From the NCBI GenBank assembly GCA_020351995.1, contig CP070674.1, positions 3,177,474 through 3,224,612 on the forward strand: a stretch of DNA of 47,139 nt. Direction: 5' to 3'. The notes under the pieces are model-generated. The model did no database searches. It was not told where the DNA came from and saw only the letters and a program-made list of their open reading frames with translations. Shown here piece by piece: positions 25,315 to 33,274 of this stretch. Numbering within the stretch: position 1 is the first letter of the stretch; the number at the start of each line of letters is the position of its first letter. Origin of the DNA: Candidatus Zixiibacteriota bacterium. GTDB taxonomy: Bacteria > Zixibacteria > MSB-5A5 > GN15 > FEB-12. The translations under genes were made by a program, and so were the position numbers.

Positions 25315-25869
25315 TTATTCGGTTGCGACCGGGTGTACCGTGCCCTTGGCTTTCTCAAAGTCGAGCGGTTTGAAATTCGGGTTACCTTCTTCTTTGTGGC
25401 ACTTGGCACAGGTTTCGGCTGTGGGATAGATCAGGCCGGCATCGACAGCCATTTTCTTATAGGTTTCGGGGTCGCCTTTCCATTTGGCCTTGCTCATAAT
25501 CTTGGGTGACTTGTATTCCGAGCCCGGTCCGTGACAGGCTTCGCACTGAGCGCCTTCAAGAACGGTGCCGTCGGCCATTTTTCCGGTGATGTGGCAGGCG
25601 CCGGCGCATTCGGCTTTACCCTTCTCTTCATCAGAGAGCACAGTGAAGGTCTTGGCATGTTTGGTTGCCTCCCACGCGGCGAGCTGATCCTTGTGACACA
25701 CCTTGGCGCATTTTTGGACTCCGACATATTCAAATGTCGCACCTTCGGCTTCCGCCTTGGCTTCTACCTTGGCTTCTTCCTTGGCCTCCTCCTGGGCGGT
25801 GGCGGCCAGGGCGATAAAGGCCAGCAGAGCCAATCCTAACAGGGCAATAACCATTAACTTACGCATCAT
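25315..25869 (-). CDS. Tetraheme cytochrome c (c554-like) with two CX3CH sites
   Basis: A periplasmic electron carrier of 184 residues. Signal peptide ~1-25, then a low-complexity Glu/Ala/Lys linker (EEAKEEAKVEAKAEAEG), then a cytochrome c554/c-prime-like domain. Four heme sites are visible: CAKVCH (54-59) and CAGACH (88-93), both CX3CH, and CEACH (109-113) and CAKCH (154-158), both canonical CXXCH. W66 and H71 in AAWEATKHAKTF, and CHGPGSEY, are typical of the c554 family. The CX3CH sites were checked in the DNA and are not frame artefacts. AGAGGT lies just before the ATG and a good minus-strand promoter is at 25938-25966. The electron donor and acceptor are unknown. Confidence 0.88.
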   Translation of the reverse strand: MMRKLMVIALLGLALLAFIALAATAQEEAKEEAKVEAKAEAEGATFEYVGVQKCAKVCHKDQLAAWEATKHAKTFTVLSDEEKGKAECAGACHITGKMADGTVLEGAQCEACHGPGSEYKSPKIMSKAKWKGDPETYKKMAVDAGLIYPTAETCAKCHKEEGNPNFKPLDFEKAKGTVHPVATE

Positions 25870-25937
25870 ACTACCTCTTTGAAGTTATCTGTTAACCCTT
25901 ATACAATTGGATACATTTCCCGGTTCGTAATTACGAG

Positions 25938-25966
25938 AATCTATCGTGCAGGGATATGGGAGTCAA
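25938..25966 (-). promoter_or_regulatory. Sigma-70-type promoter of the cytochrome gene
   Basis: On the minus strand TTGACT (25966-25961), a 17-base spacer and TAGATT (25943-25938). The leader to the ATG at 25869 is about 60 bases. Confidence 0.7.
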
Positions 25967-25973
25967 GCATTTA

Positions 25974-26016
25974 AAAGAAAAAAATAAAAAAAGACTACCT
26001 CCCGGAGAAAAGTCTT
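25974..26016 (-). terminator. Terminator-like hairpin pointing at the cytochrome promoter
   Basis: AAGACT (25991-25996)/AGTCTT (26011-26016) and CTCC/GGAG form a hairpin. Read on the minus strand it is followed by a long T-rich tract. No minus-strand gene ends here, so it may stop antisense transcription out of the glycosyltransferase gene and insulate the cytochrome promoter. Confidence 0.5.
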
Positions 26017-26059
26017 GTGGAAAGCTGCAAAAGTGGTTAGACTTGCAATCTGTGGGCCT

Positions 26060-27280
26060 ATGAAAATTCTAATTATTACTCAGCACTTCCCGCCGGAAAG
26101 GGGGGCGGTCAGGCGGCTTTTTGAATTTGCCCGATATTTTGTAAGAAGCGGTCACACGGTATCGGTTCTTACAGCTATGCCCAATTATCCGGACGGGATC
26201 GTACCACCCAAATATCGCGGCAAGTTCTTTCATTATGAGCAGATGGACGGTGTCCGGGTGTATCGCAGCTGGGTTTTACCAGCATCCAATTATCAGCCCA
26301 AGAAGAGGATGTTGGGCTTTCTGACTTTTCTATTTTCGGCTGTGGTCAACTCGCGGCGCATCAAAGGAGGCGTTGACCTTCTGATCGCCTCGTCCCCACC
26401 CGTTACGACTCCAGTCATCGGAATGATCCTGAGTAAATTTTACCGCTGCAAGTTTGTTCTAGAGATACGTGACCTTCAGCCTGAATCAAGCGAAGACTTC
26501 GGCAATTTGAACCGTTCGCTATTCACTCGTTCGCTGAAACGCCTGATGCATTACCTTTATCGGAAAGCGGATGCCCTGGTGCCGGTCACTCAGGGTATTG
26601 CCGATTATCTGAGGACTATAGGCCTTCCTCCGGAAAAGGTTATGCCGGTTAAGTCCGGGGTTAGCCATGAATTCATCAGTGCCGATTCCAACGGTATTCG
26701 CAAGCACTTCGGACTCGAGGGCAAATTCCTTGTCCTGTATTCGGGGACCCTGGGCTGGGCCCATTCGCTGGAGACTTTCATAGAAGCCGCCCGTCAGCTG
26801 AACGATCAGCCGGATATATACTTTGCCTTTATCGGTGACGGTCAAAAGCGCGGCGTACTTGAAGGTATGGTAAGAGACTATGGTCTTAAGAACGTCGGGT
26901 TTTTTGGCCTGCAGCCGCTGGATACCATTCCATATTTTCTTCAGTCGGCTGACGTGCTTGTTCACAGCATGAAAGATGTCCCGGTGACGAAGGGCAGCTT
27001 GCCCACCAAGCTGTTCGAGTACATGGCTTCCGGGAAACCGATCATTTACGGTTCCCTGGAAGGAGAAGCTGTCGAAGAGCTGGAGAAAGCCGGCGGCGCC
27101 CTGGCTTTTAGGGCAGACGATCCCGGTCGGCTTTGCGAGTTGATTTTGAAACTTCGCTCCGGAGAGATCGACGGCGGGTATCTCGGGCGAAAGTACCATG
27201 AACACGTCACCCGTCATCATTGTCGAGAAATCTGGGCGGATAGATACCTGATGCTTCTAAATAAACTTCACTCCGCGTGA
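26060..27280 (+). CDS. Glycosyltransferase family 4 (WbuB-like)
   Basis: Transfers a sugar from an activated donor, probably in surface polysaccharide assembly. At 406 residues it has the GT-B layout: an N-terminal glycine-rich loop (MKILIITQHFPPERGAVRRL), an acceptor domain (RDLQPESSEDFG, YRKADALVPVTQGIADYL), then the donor domain (LVLYSGTLGWAHSLE, AFIGDGQKRGVLEGM, VGFFGLQPLDTIPYFL) with the GT4 Glu-rich motif KLFEYMASGKPIIYGSLEGE. Start ATG 26060 begins exactly at the conserved strand. A TTG at 26015 would add 15 residues but sits inside the hairpin at 25991-26016. No strong ribosome site is present at 26060. It is followed by a terminator, so it is separate from the epimerase. Confidence 0.9.
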   Translation: MKILIITQHFPPERGAVRRLFEFARYFVRSGHTVSVLTAMPNYPDGIVPPKYRGKFFHYEQMDGVRVYRSWVLPASNYQPKKRMLGFLTFLFSAVVNSRRIKGGVDLLIASSPPVTTPVIGMILSKFYRCKFVLEIRDLQPESSEDFGNLNRSLFTRSLKRLMHYLYRKADALVPVTQGIADYLRTIGLPPEKVMPVKSGVSHEFISADSNGIRKHFGLEGKFLVLYSGTLGWAHSLETFIEAARQLNDQPDIYFAFIGDGQKRGVLEGMVRDYGLKNVGFFGLQPLDTIPYFLQSADVLVHSMKDVPVTKGSLPTKLFEYMASGKPIIYGSLEGEAVEELEKAGGALAFRADDPGRLCELILKLRSGEIDGGYLGRKYHEHVTRHHCREIWADRYLMLLNKLHSA

Positions 27281-27305
27281 ATATCTGAATAATCGTGTCC
27301 ACATT

Positions 27306-27332
27306 AGCGCCTCCGCGAGCGGGCGCTTTTTT
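27306..27332 (+). terminator. Rho-independent terminator after the glycosyltransferase
   Basis: AGCGCC (27306-27311) pairs with GGCGCT (27322-27327), with CCG/CGG inside, followed by a run of T to 27332. Confidence 0.85.
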
Positions 27333-27462
27333 CGTGGGCTCCCGGTTCCCTGGCGTCTTAGAAACAAAAGGGTTGCCCCCGGTCCCGGTTGAATGTTATA
27401 GTTGCACTTGTTTTACACCGCTGTCGTGGGAGTACTGCTTCTCTGTAGCTGGAAATTTGGCC

Positions 27463-28569
27463 ATGCGCGCGAAACCGAAAATCGTTCTTGTTGTCGGTGC
27501 CCGCCCCAATTTTATGAAGGCGTCTCCTTTAATGAAGGAACTTCAACGCGAGCCCCGGGCATTCGACACCGTTCTTATTCATACCGGTCAGCATTATGAT
27601 CATAATCTATCACAACTCTTTTTTGAACAACTCGGAATGCCCCAACCGGATAGTTATCTTGGAGTCGGCTCCGGTTCGCACGCGCATCAAACCGCTCGCA
27701 TAATGGTCGAGTTGGAAAAAGAACTCATTCAGCTCGACCCGGATCTCGTGATAGTGTTCGGTGATGTCAATTCGACCCTGGCGGCGTCGCTTGTCTGCGC
27801 CAAACTGTGCGTTAGATTAGGTCATGTTGAGGCCGGCCTGCGGAGTTTTGACAATACGATGCCCGAGGAAATCAACCGTATTGTCACTGACCGACTTTCC
27901 GACTATTTGTTCGTCACCGAAAACGCCGGTCTGGTCAACCTTCGCAATGAGGGCATTGCCGACCACAGGGTGTTCTTCACCGGCAACATTATGATTGATT
28001 CGCTGGTCAATCATCTTAAGGCCGCCCGCGAAGTCGGCGTACTGGGGCGGTATTCTCTTGAGCCGCAAGGATATGCAGTTCTCACAATGCACCGGCCGAG
28101 CAACGTCGATGATCCTGACGTGCTGGGCAGGCTGATGAAATGCACGGCTGAGATCAGCGAACGAATCCCGGTGGTATTTCCCTGTCATCCGAGGACGTCC
28201 AAGCGCCTCGAACAGTTCGGGTTGCTGGAAACCTGCCAGCGTGAAAACTTCAGAATCCTGGAGCCGCTGGGTTATCTCGACTTCCTCAAGCTTCAGGCGG
28301 AAGCGAGAATGGTGCTCACCGACAGCGGTGGGATCCAGGAAGAGACCACTTATCTTGGGATACCCTGTATTACCATCCGCAGCACCACAGAACTACTGGC
28401 AACGGTCGAAGAGGGCACAAATACTTTGTGTGGCAGCGACCCGGACAAAATTCTCGCTGTGGTTAATGACATCCTCGAAGGTAACAGCCGGCGGGGCCGG
28501 ATACCTGACCTCTGGGATGGCGCCACGGCCGGCAGAATAGTGGATGTCCTTCGCGACAAGATGCTGTGA
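27463..28569 (+). CDS. wecB: UDP-N-acetylglucosamine 2-epimerase
   Basis: Interconverts UDP-GlcNAc and UDP-ManNAc for surface polysaccharide synthesis. The 368-residue protein matches the non-hydrolysing WecB/MnaA family: IVLVVGARPNFMKASPL, HTGQHYDHNLSQLFFEQL, VFGDVNSTLAA, LGHVEAGLRSFDNTMPEEIN, GNIMIDSL, LTMHRPSNVDD, FPCHPRTSKRL and LTDSGGIQEETTYLGIPC. ATG 27463 is chosen; an upstream in-frame GTG at 27295 would place the preceding terminator inside the gene. A weak promoter, TTGCCC (27373-27378), 17 bases, TTATAG (27396-27401), fits this start. The nearby GT4 enzyme could use the same pathway. Confidence 0.95.
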   Translation: MRAKPKIVLVVGARPNFMKASPLMKELQREPRAFDTVLIHTGQHYDHNLSQLFFEQLGMPQPDSYLGVGSGSHAHQTARIMVELEKELIQLDPDLVIVFGDVNSTLAASLVCAKLCVRLGHVEAGLRSFDNTMPEEINRIVTDRLSDYLFVTENAGLVNLRNEGIADHRVFFTGNIMIDSLVNHLKAAREVGVLGRYSLEPQGYAVLTMHRPSNVDDPDVLGRLMKCTAEISERIPVVFPCHPRTSKRLEQFGLLETCQRENFRILEPLGYLDFLKLQAEARMVLTDSGGIQEETTYLGIPCITIRSTTELLATVEEGTNTLCGSDPDKILAVVNDILEGNSRRGRIPDLWDGATAGRIVDVLRDKML

Positions 28570-28616
28570 AGAGGGTCATCTCTATACGTCAAGAATCTCA
28601 GCCTCGACTCAATCTG

Positions 28617-28645
28617 TTTACTTTTCCGCAAGTCCGATGTATATT
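28617..28645 (+). promoter_or_regulatory. Sigma-70-type promoter for the SufS-like gene
   Basis: TTTACT (28617-28622), a 17-base spacer and TATATT (28640-28645), 35 bases before ATG 28680. Confidence 0.65.
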
Positions 28646-28679
28646 AGCCCAAATTGTATTATGACATTTAGGAATTGCC

Positions 28680-30107
28680 ATGGATGTGACTACGAATATT
28701 CTGGACGATAAAGAGAAGATTTCCCTGGAGGACCTGCCTTCACTGATGCTGGGAGCCGGGACCGAGGTCCCCACGCTGCATGGCCCCAAGACCTATATCA
28801 ATTTCGATAACGCTGCTTCCACTCCGACATTTTCTCACATCGCCAATTCGGTGGTCTCGTTCCTGCGCTGGTACTCTAATGTGCACCGGGGGACGGGTTT
28901 CAAATCTCAGCTTTCCAGCTGGGCTTTTGAGCAGTCCCGCGATATCGTGGCCGATTTTGTCGGTGCCGATCTTGAAAAGCAGGTGGTAATATTCACCAAG
29001 AATTCCACTGAGGCACTCAACAAAGTTGCCAATCGTCTGCCTTTTGCCGAAGGCGACATTGTCCTGACGACGTTGATGGAGCATCACTCCAATGAACTGC
29101 CTTGGCGGAGAGTCGCCCGGGTGGAGCACATCGAACTCAACGAAGACGGAACCCTGTCAGCGGAGGATTTCAGCGATAAGCTCAAGCGGTTCGGTTCCCG
29201 GGTCAAACTGGTCGCGATAACGGGGGCATCCAATGTTACGGGTTATATCAACGATCTCGATCTATTTGCGCGAGAAACTCACAGGGCCGGCGCCAAGATT
29301 CTTGTGGACGCGGCCCAGCTCGCTCCCCATCGGCCGATCGATATGAAGGCTCACGATGAAGAGCACAAGATTGACTATCTGGTTTTCTCCGCACACAAAG
29401 TTTACGCTCCGTTCGGGGTCGGGGTTCTTATAGGGGAACGTGAGCCTTTTGAGCAGGGGGATCCGGAGGAAGTAGGTGGTGGCGTTGTGGATATCGTCAC
29501 ACTCGAAGACGCCTATTGGACGGACCTTCCGGAAAAGGAAGAGGCCGGGACACCCGATATCATCGGTGTGGTGGCGCTGGCCAAGGTAATTCGTATGATT
29601 CAGTCGATTGGCTGGGAGGACATCATTCGACACGAGTCGGAATTAACCGCGTACGCGCTCGAGGAGCTGCAGAAGATACCCGGCGTATCTATTTTTGGCG
29701 ATGTTGACCCGAAGAACGCCGCCAGGCGGCTGGGAGTTATCTCACTTAACATTGGAAATGTACCCCACGCGCTGGCCGCGGCAATACTAAGCTATGAAGG
29801 AGCGATTGGCGTCAGGTCCGGATGTTTCTGTGCTCACCTGTATGTCAAATCTCTGCTTCACGTGAGTGAAGAGGATTCACGGAAACTCGAGCAGCAGATT
29901 CTCGACCGCGACCGCTCGCAGTTACCGGGCACAATCAGAATGTCGTTCGGGATTTACAATACCAAAACCGAGATCGATCGATTCTTGGAGATGACCAGGA
30001 AAATAGCGGCCGGGGAGTACTATCAGAACTACGTTATGAACAGGGAGAAAGGTGAGTACGCGCCGGAAGGATTTGACATTGACTTTCAGCAGTATTATCC
30101 GCTGTGA
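28680..30107 (+). CDS. Class V aminotransferase, cysteine desulfurase (SufS)-like
   Basis: A PLP enzyme of 475 residues. SufS-type features are FDNAASTPTF, NVHRGTGFKS, FTKNSTEALNKVANRL, LMEHHSNELPWRR, GASNVTGYIND and DAAQLAPH, then the PLP lysine in FSAHKVYAPFGVGVL (Lys240) and the C-terminal RSGCFCAH. Cys384 matches the persulfide-forming cysteine of SufS (RxGxxCA), and Cys382 is an extra one two residues before it. It is longer than SufS (~405 residues), with a ~35-residue N-terminal extension and a C-terminal tail ending FDIDFQQYYPL. No SufBCD, SufE or NifU is adjacent. A desulfurase is likely, but other class V activities such as selenocysteine lyase remain possible. It has its own promoter and terminator. 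Confidence 0.85.
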   Translation: MDVTTNILDDKEKISLEDLPSLMLGAGTEVPTLHGPKTYINFDNAASTPTFSHIANSVVSFLRWYSNVHRGTGFKSQLSSWAFEQSRDIVADFVGADLEKQVVIFTKNSTEALNKVANRLPFAEGDIVLTTLMEHHSNELPWRRVARVEHIELNEDGTLSAEDFSDKLKRFGSRVKLVAITGASNVTGYINDLDLFARETHRAGAKILVDAAQLAPHRPIDMKAHDEEHKIDYLVFSAHKVYAPFGVGVLIGEREPFEQGDPEEVGGGVVDIVTLEDAYWTDLPEKEEAGTPDIIGVVALAKVIRMIQSIGWEDIIRHESELTAYALEELQKIPGVSIFGDVDPKNAARRLGVISLNIGNVPHALAAAILSYEGAIGVRSGCFCAHLYVKSLLHVSEEDSRKLEQQILDRDRSQLPGTIRMSFGIYNTKTEIDRFLEMTRKIAAGEYYQNYVMNREKGEYAPEGFDIDFQQYYPL

Positions 30108-30134
30108 CAATTAGAACTGGCTGTGAAAACGTGT

Positions 30135-30163
30135 GAGGGTCGCCATGGGCGCCCTCTTTTTTT
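30135..30163 (+). terminator. Rho-independent terminator
   Basis: GAGGG...CGCC pairs with GGCG...CCCTC and is followed by seven T. It ends the SufS-like gene; coaX converges from the other side. Confidence 0.9.
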
Positions 30164-30170
30164 GAATGCC

Positions 30171-30944
30171 CTATACTGATTGGTTTAGTTCGCTTATTAT
30201 TCTCAGGCCTTCAAGGGTCAGATCGGGCTCAATTAACCTGATATGGCGGGAGTATTTGTCCAGTCCACGGGAGAAGCCCCCGGTGGCGACGATCTTGGTC
30301 TCGCTGAAATTCGTTTCGTCGATAATCTTGTCAACTAGGTAGTCGACCTGCCCGATGGTTCCGTAAAACAGTCCGGATTTGAGTGCCCCGGCGGTTGATT
30401 TACCAACCACGGTATCGGGCGGCTCGATCCGCACTTCGAAAAGTCGTGCCGCTTTTCGGGCCAACTCAGCCATTGATGTCTCCGGTCCCGGCAACAGGAT
30501 CCCGCCTATGTAAGCTCCCTTGTCGTTGACGATATCGAAATTGGTGGCAGTGCCGAAATCGACGATGATGATTGGGCCGCCGAACTTAGTGTAACCGGCT
30601 ACAGCGTTGGCGATACGATCGGCCCCTACCTGGTCGGGCTGGGGGATGTCTATCTTTATGGGTAACTTTAGCTTATGAGATAGCATGAGAGGCAGGCAAC
30701 CAAGGTCCTTACGGGCCGTTAGTTCGAAGGTATTGGTCAGAGCCGGGACCACCGAACATACAATTACCGATTCCACATCTTCCGCCGACAGTGACATTTT
30801 CTCGAGCCACCCGGAAATCAGAAATCCCGCTTCATCGGAGGTCATGTTTAGCCGGGTGGATATGTGGAAACGGTCCTTGAGCGTGGAATTCTTGTACAGA
30901 CCTACTACAATAGTAGTATTGCCGATGTCAATTGCGATAAGCAT
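30171..30944 (-). CDS. coaX: Type III pantothenate kinase
   Basis: Phosphorylates pantothenate, the first step of coenzyme A synthesis. The 257-residue ASKHA-fold protein shows MLIAIDIGNTTIVVGLY (phosphate 1), PDQVGADRIANAVAGY, IIVDFGTATNFDIV (phosphate 2, DFGTA) and YIGGILLPGPETSMAELA, and a late ATGGFSRGL. Start ATG 30944 is chosen because the family begins at this strand; an extra 17 upstream residues have no support. It stands alone without birA, with which it is often paired. The TM2 gene is ~100 bases upstream on the same strand. Confidence 0.93.
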   Translation of the reverse strand: MLIAIDIGNTTIVVGLYKNSTLKDRFHISTRLNMTSDEAGFLISGWLEKMSLSAEDVESVIVCSVVPALTNTFELTARKDLGCLPLMLSHKLKLPIKIDIPQPDQVGADRIANAVAGYTKFGGPIIIVDFGTATNFDIVNDKGAYIGGILLPGPETSMAELARKAARLFEVRIEPPDTVVGKSTAGALKSGLFYGTIGQVDYLVDKIIDETNFSETKIVATGGFSRGLDKYSRHIRLIEPDLTLEGLRIISELNQSV

Positions 30945-31046
30945 GATGGAATATAACGAGTGGAGACGTAAATCGTCAAGCTCGACTCCACTCAAGCGAA
31001 TCGAGGAAGACAGACATTCCCGTAATTACCCGGCGCTGTCCAGACG

Positions 31047-31334
31047 TCAATTTGTGGCTGGACCGGGTGGAGAAGGCACCCGCGTGGCGATATCCCGGTT
31101 GATTTTTTCGGCCGATTTATAGGCGTCCCATATACCATATATGAAAAGAATTGGTGTCGTGATGAACCCAATGAGCAGGATCATCAAAAGGATCGACAGG
31201 GAGTAGGCGATGATGAATAGTATTCCCTTGGCAATCTGACCATTATATATCTGGCCCAGGCCCATGTAAAAAAAAGACAGGACCGCGGCCAGGCCGGGAT
31301 TTTTATAGAATACTGGCGGAGGTTGATTGTTCAT
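31047..31334 (-). CDS. TM2-domain membrane protein
   Basis: A 95-residue protein with a TM2 domain: KNPGLAAVLSFFYMGLGQIY, NGQIAKGILF and a second hydrophobic stretch, IAYSLSILLMILLIGFITTP, followed by the typical WDAYK. The N-terminus is Pro-rich (NNQPPPVFY) and the C-terminus is charged. TM2 proteins are common in bacteria and mostly uncharacterised. It is divergent from the TPR lipoprotein at 31463 and may be transcribed with coaX. Confidence 0.85.
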   Translation of the reverse strand: MNNQPPPVFYKNPGLAAVLSFFYMGLGQIYNGQIAKGILFIIAYSLSILLMILLIGFITTPILFIYGIWDAYKSAEKINRDIATRVPSPPGPATN

Positions 31335-31462
31335 TTCTATCCTCTGGCTATGACAATTGTGGTCTTCTTTTATTAATACTACGCAGCCCTGTCCGGATTC
31401 AAGTATTTTTCTGATGATTTTCGCTCTGAATATGTCCCCGTGATTGGCCGATAATCATTAAT

Positions 31463-32017
31463 ATGAAAGGCAGCTCGCTGATATGCTTCGCCCTGGTGGC
31501 CTTAACGTTGTTTCTGATTACTGGATGTGCCAGTGACGTGGAGGTCATTAAAGTCCGCCGCGTAGAAAGCCCGCAGGGATTCACGGCTGATTCCCCACCT
31601 TCGCCCTCAGTGGAAGACGTTCCGGATGAATGGCTCGTTTCTGACACCCGGTTGTTGAATTGTCTGTCTTATTACGAAAGGCATGATTTTGATAGTTGCC
31701 GAATCGGCGTGGAGAGTTATCTCTCACAAAACCCGGCCGGCTGGCAAGGATACTGCCTGCTGGCCCTGCTTGAATACAGCGCCGGAGATTTTGAGGGTGC
31801 CGAAAGATGTTTCCAAGCGTCATTGCGTTTTTCTCCTGTGAATCAGAAGATAAGGGCCTCGATTTATCTTGCCCTCGGCCAGGCGCTGGAGTCTCAGGGC
31901 GAAACGGGGCTGTCAAAACAGCATTATGTGACAGCGTTAAACCTTGACCCCGGCCTGCTTGCTGCCCGCGAGGGGATTGACCGCCTGACCAACCTTACCA
32001 GTGTCGGCGCTCAATAA
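31463..32017 (+). CDS. TPR-containing lipoprotein
   Basis: A 184-residue lipoprotein (lipobox LITGC, Cys22). After a Pro/Ser-rich linker (SPQGFTADSPPSPSVEDV) it holds two to three TPR-like helical repeats: CRIGVESYLSQNPAGWQGYC, GDFEGAERCFQASLRFSP and ASIYLALGQALESQGE with ALNLDPGLLAAREGI. It is probably an envelope scaffold. The following DUF116 gene begins 41 bases downstream on the same strand. Confidence 0.82.
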   Translation: MKGSSLICFALVALTLFLITGCASDVEVIKVRRVESPQGFTADSPPSPSVEDVPDEWLVSDTRLLNCLSYYERHDFDSCRIGVESYLSQNPAGWQGYCLLALLEYSAGDFEGAERCFQASLRFSPVNQKIRASIYLALGQALESQGETGLSKQHYVTALNLDPGLLAAREGIDRLTNLTSVGAQ

Positions 32018-32058
32018 TTTTGTATCGTCATTTCAACTCGATTACCTATATTGTGCCC

Positions 32059-32733
32059 ATGTCTGATAAATATCCCACCTACCGGCTGGGCCCGGAGTTC
32101 CATACGAAACTTAAGCGCTTTGTGGGAAAATTTCTCGCTGAAGGCTTTGAGCATTTCGCCGAAGAATTCGAACGAGTGGACGCGTTTGTCGAAAAAGCGC
32201 ACCTTGATGATGGCAGGGACGACCGTGACCTCAGGCAGTCGCCCAAAGAAAAGTACCTGCTCGAACTTGCTTCGTTTGCGGTTTACGACGAACTCAACCG
32301 GGAGCAGTTTAACAAGCGGAAAAACACCTTGATCATCATGCCGGACTGCCTTTCGATTCACGAAAAGGAGTGCGAAAAGGTCGAGAAGTCCTATGGCTTT
32401 TTCTGCAAGCGCTGCAACCCGGAGTGCCGTGCCTACGAGATAGGTGACCTGGCAAAGAAATATGGTCTCAAGATAGTTTTTTCCAAGCGGAAACTGGCCG
32501 AGCAGATAGAGTATTTTTCCAAGCGCATGGGTGATTTGAGTGTAATCGGAATAGCTTGCATCATGATGCTGGCGTCGGGGATGCGCACCGCTGCCGAAGT
32601 AGGTGTGCCGGCCAGGGGTGTGCTTTTGAATTTCACGGGTTGCGAACACTGGAACGACGAGCCGTTCGCGTCGGATTTTAGCTTTGCTTCTTTGAAGGCG
32701 ATCCTGGAGGAAAAATATGGCGCAAGAGATTAA
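32059..32733 (+). CDS. DUF116-family protein
   Basis: A 224-residue protein of the DUF116 family, whose function is unknown. Conserved cysteines are visible in IIMPDCLSIHEKEC, FFCKRCNPEC, VIGIACIMMLASGMR and NFTGCEHW, suggesting a metal or Fe-S site. No signal peptide. I take ATG 32059 rather than the upstream TTG 32020, since the extra 13 residues look non-coding. Its last 17 bases overlap the start of the GNAT gene, so the two are translationally coupled. In other genomes DUF116 often sits near radical-SAM or formyltransferase genes; none is here. Confidence 0.8.
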   Translation: MSDKYPTYRLGPEFHTKLKRFVGKFLAEGFEHFAEEFERVDAFVEKAHLDDGRDDRDLRQSPKEKYLLELASFAVYDELNREQFNKRKNTLIIMPDCLSIHEKECEKVEKSYGFFCKRCNPECRAYEIGDLAKKYGLKIVFSKRKLAEQIEYFSKRMGDLSVIGIACIMMLASGMRTAAEVGVPARGVLLNFTGCEHWNDEPFASDFSFASLKAILEEKYGARD

Positions 32734-33151
32734 ACGACTCGACATCGATGCTTATGATGAGATCATTCGGGTGTGGGCCGAATCGGGTCTGCCTTTCAAA
32801 CTCAAGGGACGGGACAGCCTCGAGGCGGTGGCCAAAGAAATGGCTAATCCTAATTGTGCCTTCTTCGGGTTGTTTCTCGATGAAAAAATGATTGGTGTGG
32901 TGATCGCAAACTTCGATGGCCGGCGTGGCTGGATCAACCGGCTGGCCATTGACCCCGATCAACGGGGTCTTGGTCTGGCGGCGAAACTCATCGAGATCAG
33001 CGAGGAATTCCTTCGGTCGGCCGGCGCGGTCGTGATATGTGCCCTGATTGAAGAAATCAACTATCCGTCAATATCGTGTTTTCAGAACAGCGGCTATACC
33101 TGCGAACCTAATATCAAGTATTTCACCAAGAGACCTTCTCCCGACGCCTGA
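32717..33151 (+). CDS. GNAT-family N-acetyltransferase
   Basis: Transfers an acetyl group from acetyl-CoA to an amine. At 144 residues it is a minimal GNAT fold, with the acetyl-CoA loop visible as RLAIDPDQRGLGLAAKLIEI (Q/RxxGxG/A type) and a late NYPSISCFQNSGY strand-helix. The substrate is unknown. GGAGG lies eight bases before the ATG, inside the 3' end of the DUF116 gene, with which it overlaps by 17 bases. Confidence 0.88.
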   Translation: MAQEIKRLDIDAYDEIIRVWAESGLPFKLKGRDSLEAVAKEMANPNCAFFGLFLDEKMIGVVIANFDGRRGWINRLAIDPDQRGLGLAAKLIEISEEFLRSAGAVVICALIEEINYPSISCFQNSGYTCEPNIKYFTKRPSPDA

Positions 33152-33274
33152 CAATAAGGACTTGTTCGGCCTACCCTTCGATTTTCTTTTCAAACAAGCT
33201 TGCCAGCTATTCCCCTATTTTATAAACTAACTTTACTCAGCACATTAACTAGCAAAAGGACGGGAGCTATTCGA

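Noticed and set aside
26015-26059. TTG start extending the glycosyltransferase by 15 residues
   Set aside because: The apparent ribosome site is part of a hairpin stem and the extra residues precede the conserved first strand of GT4 enzymes.
27295-27462. GTG start extending the UDP-GlcNAc 2-epimerase by 56 residues
   Set aside because: It would put a strong terminator inside the gene, and the extension has no homology-like features.
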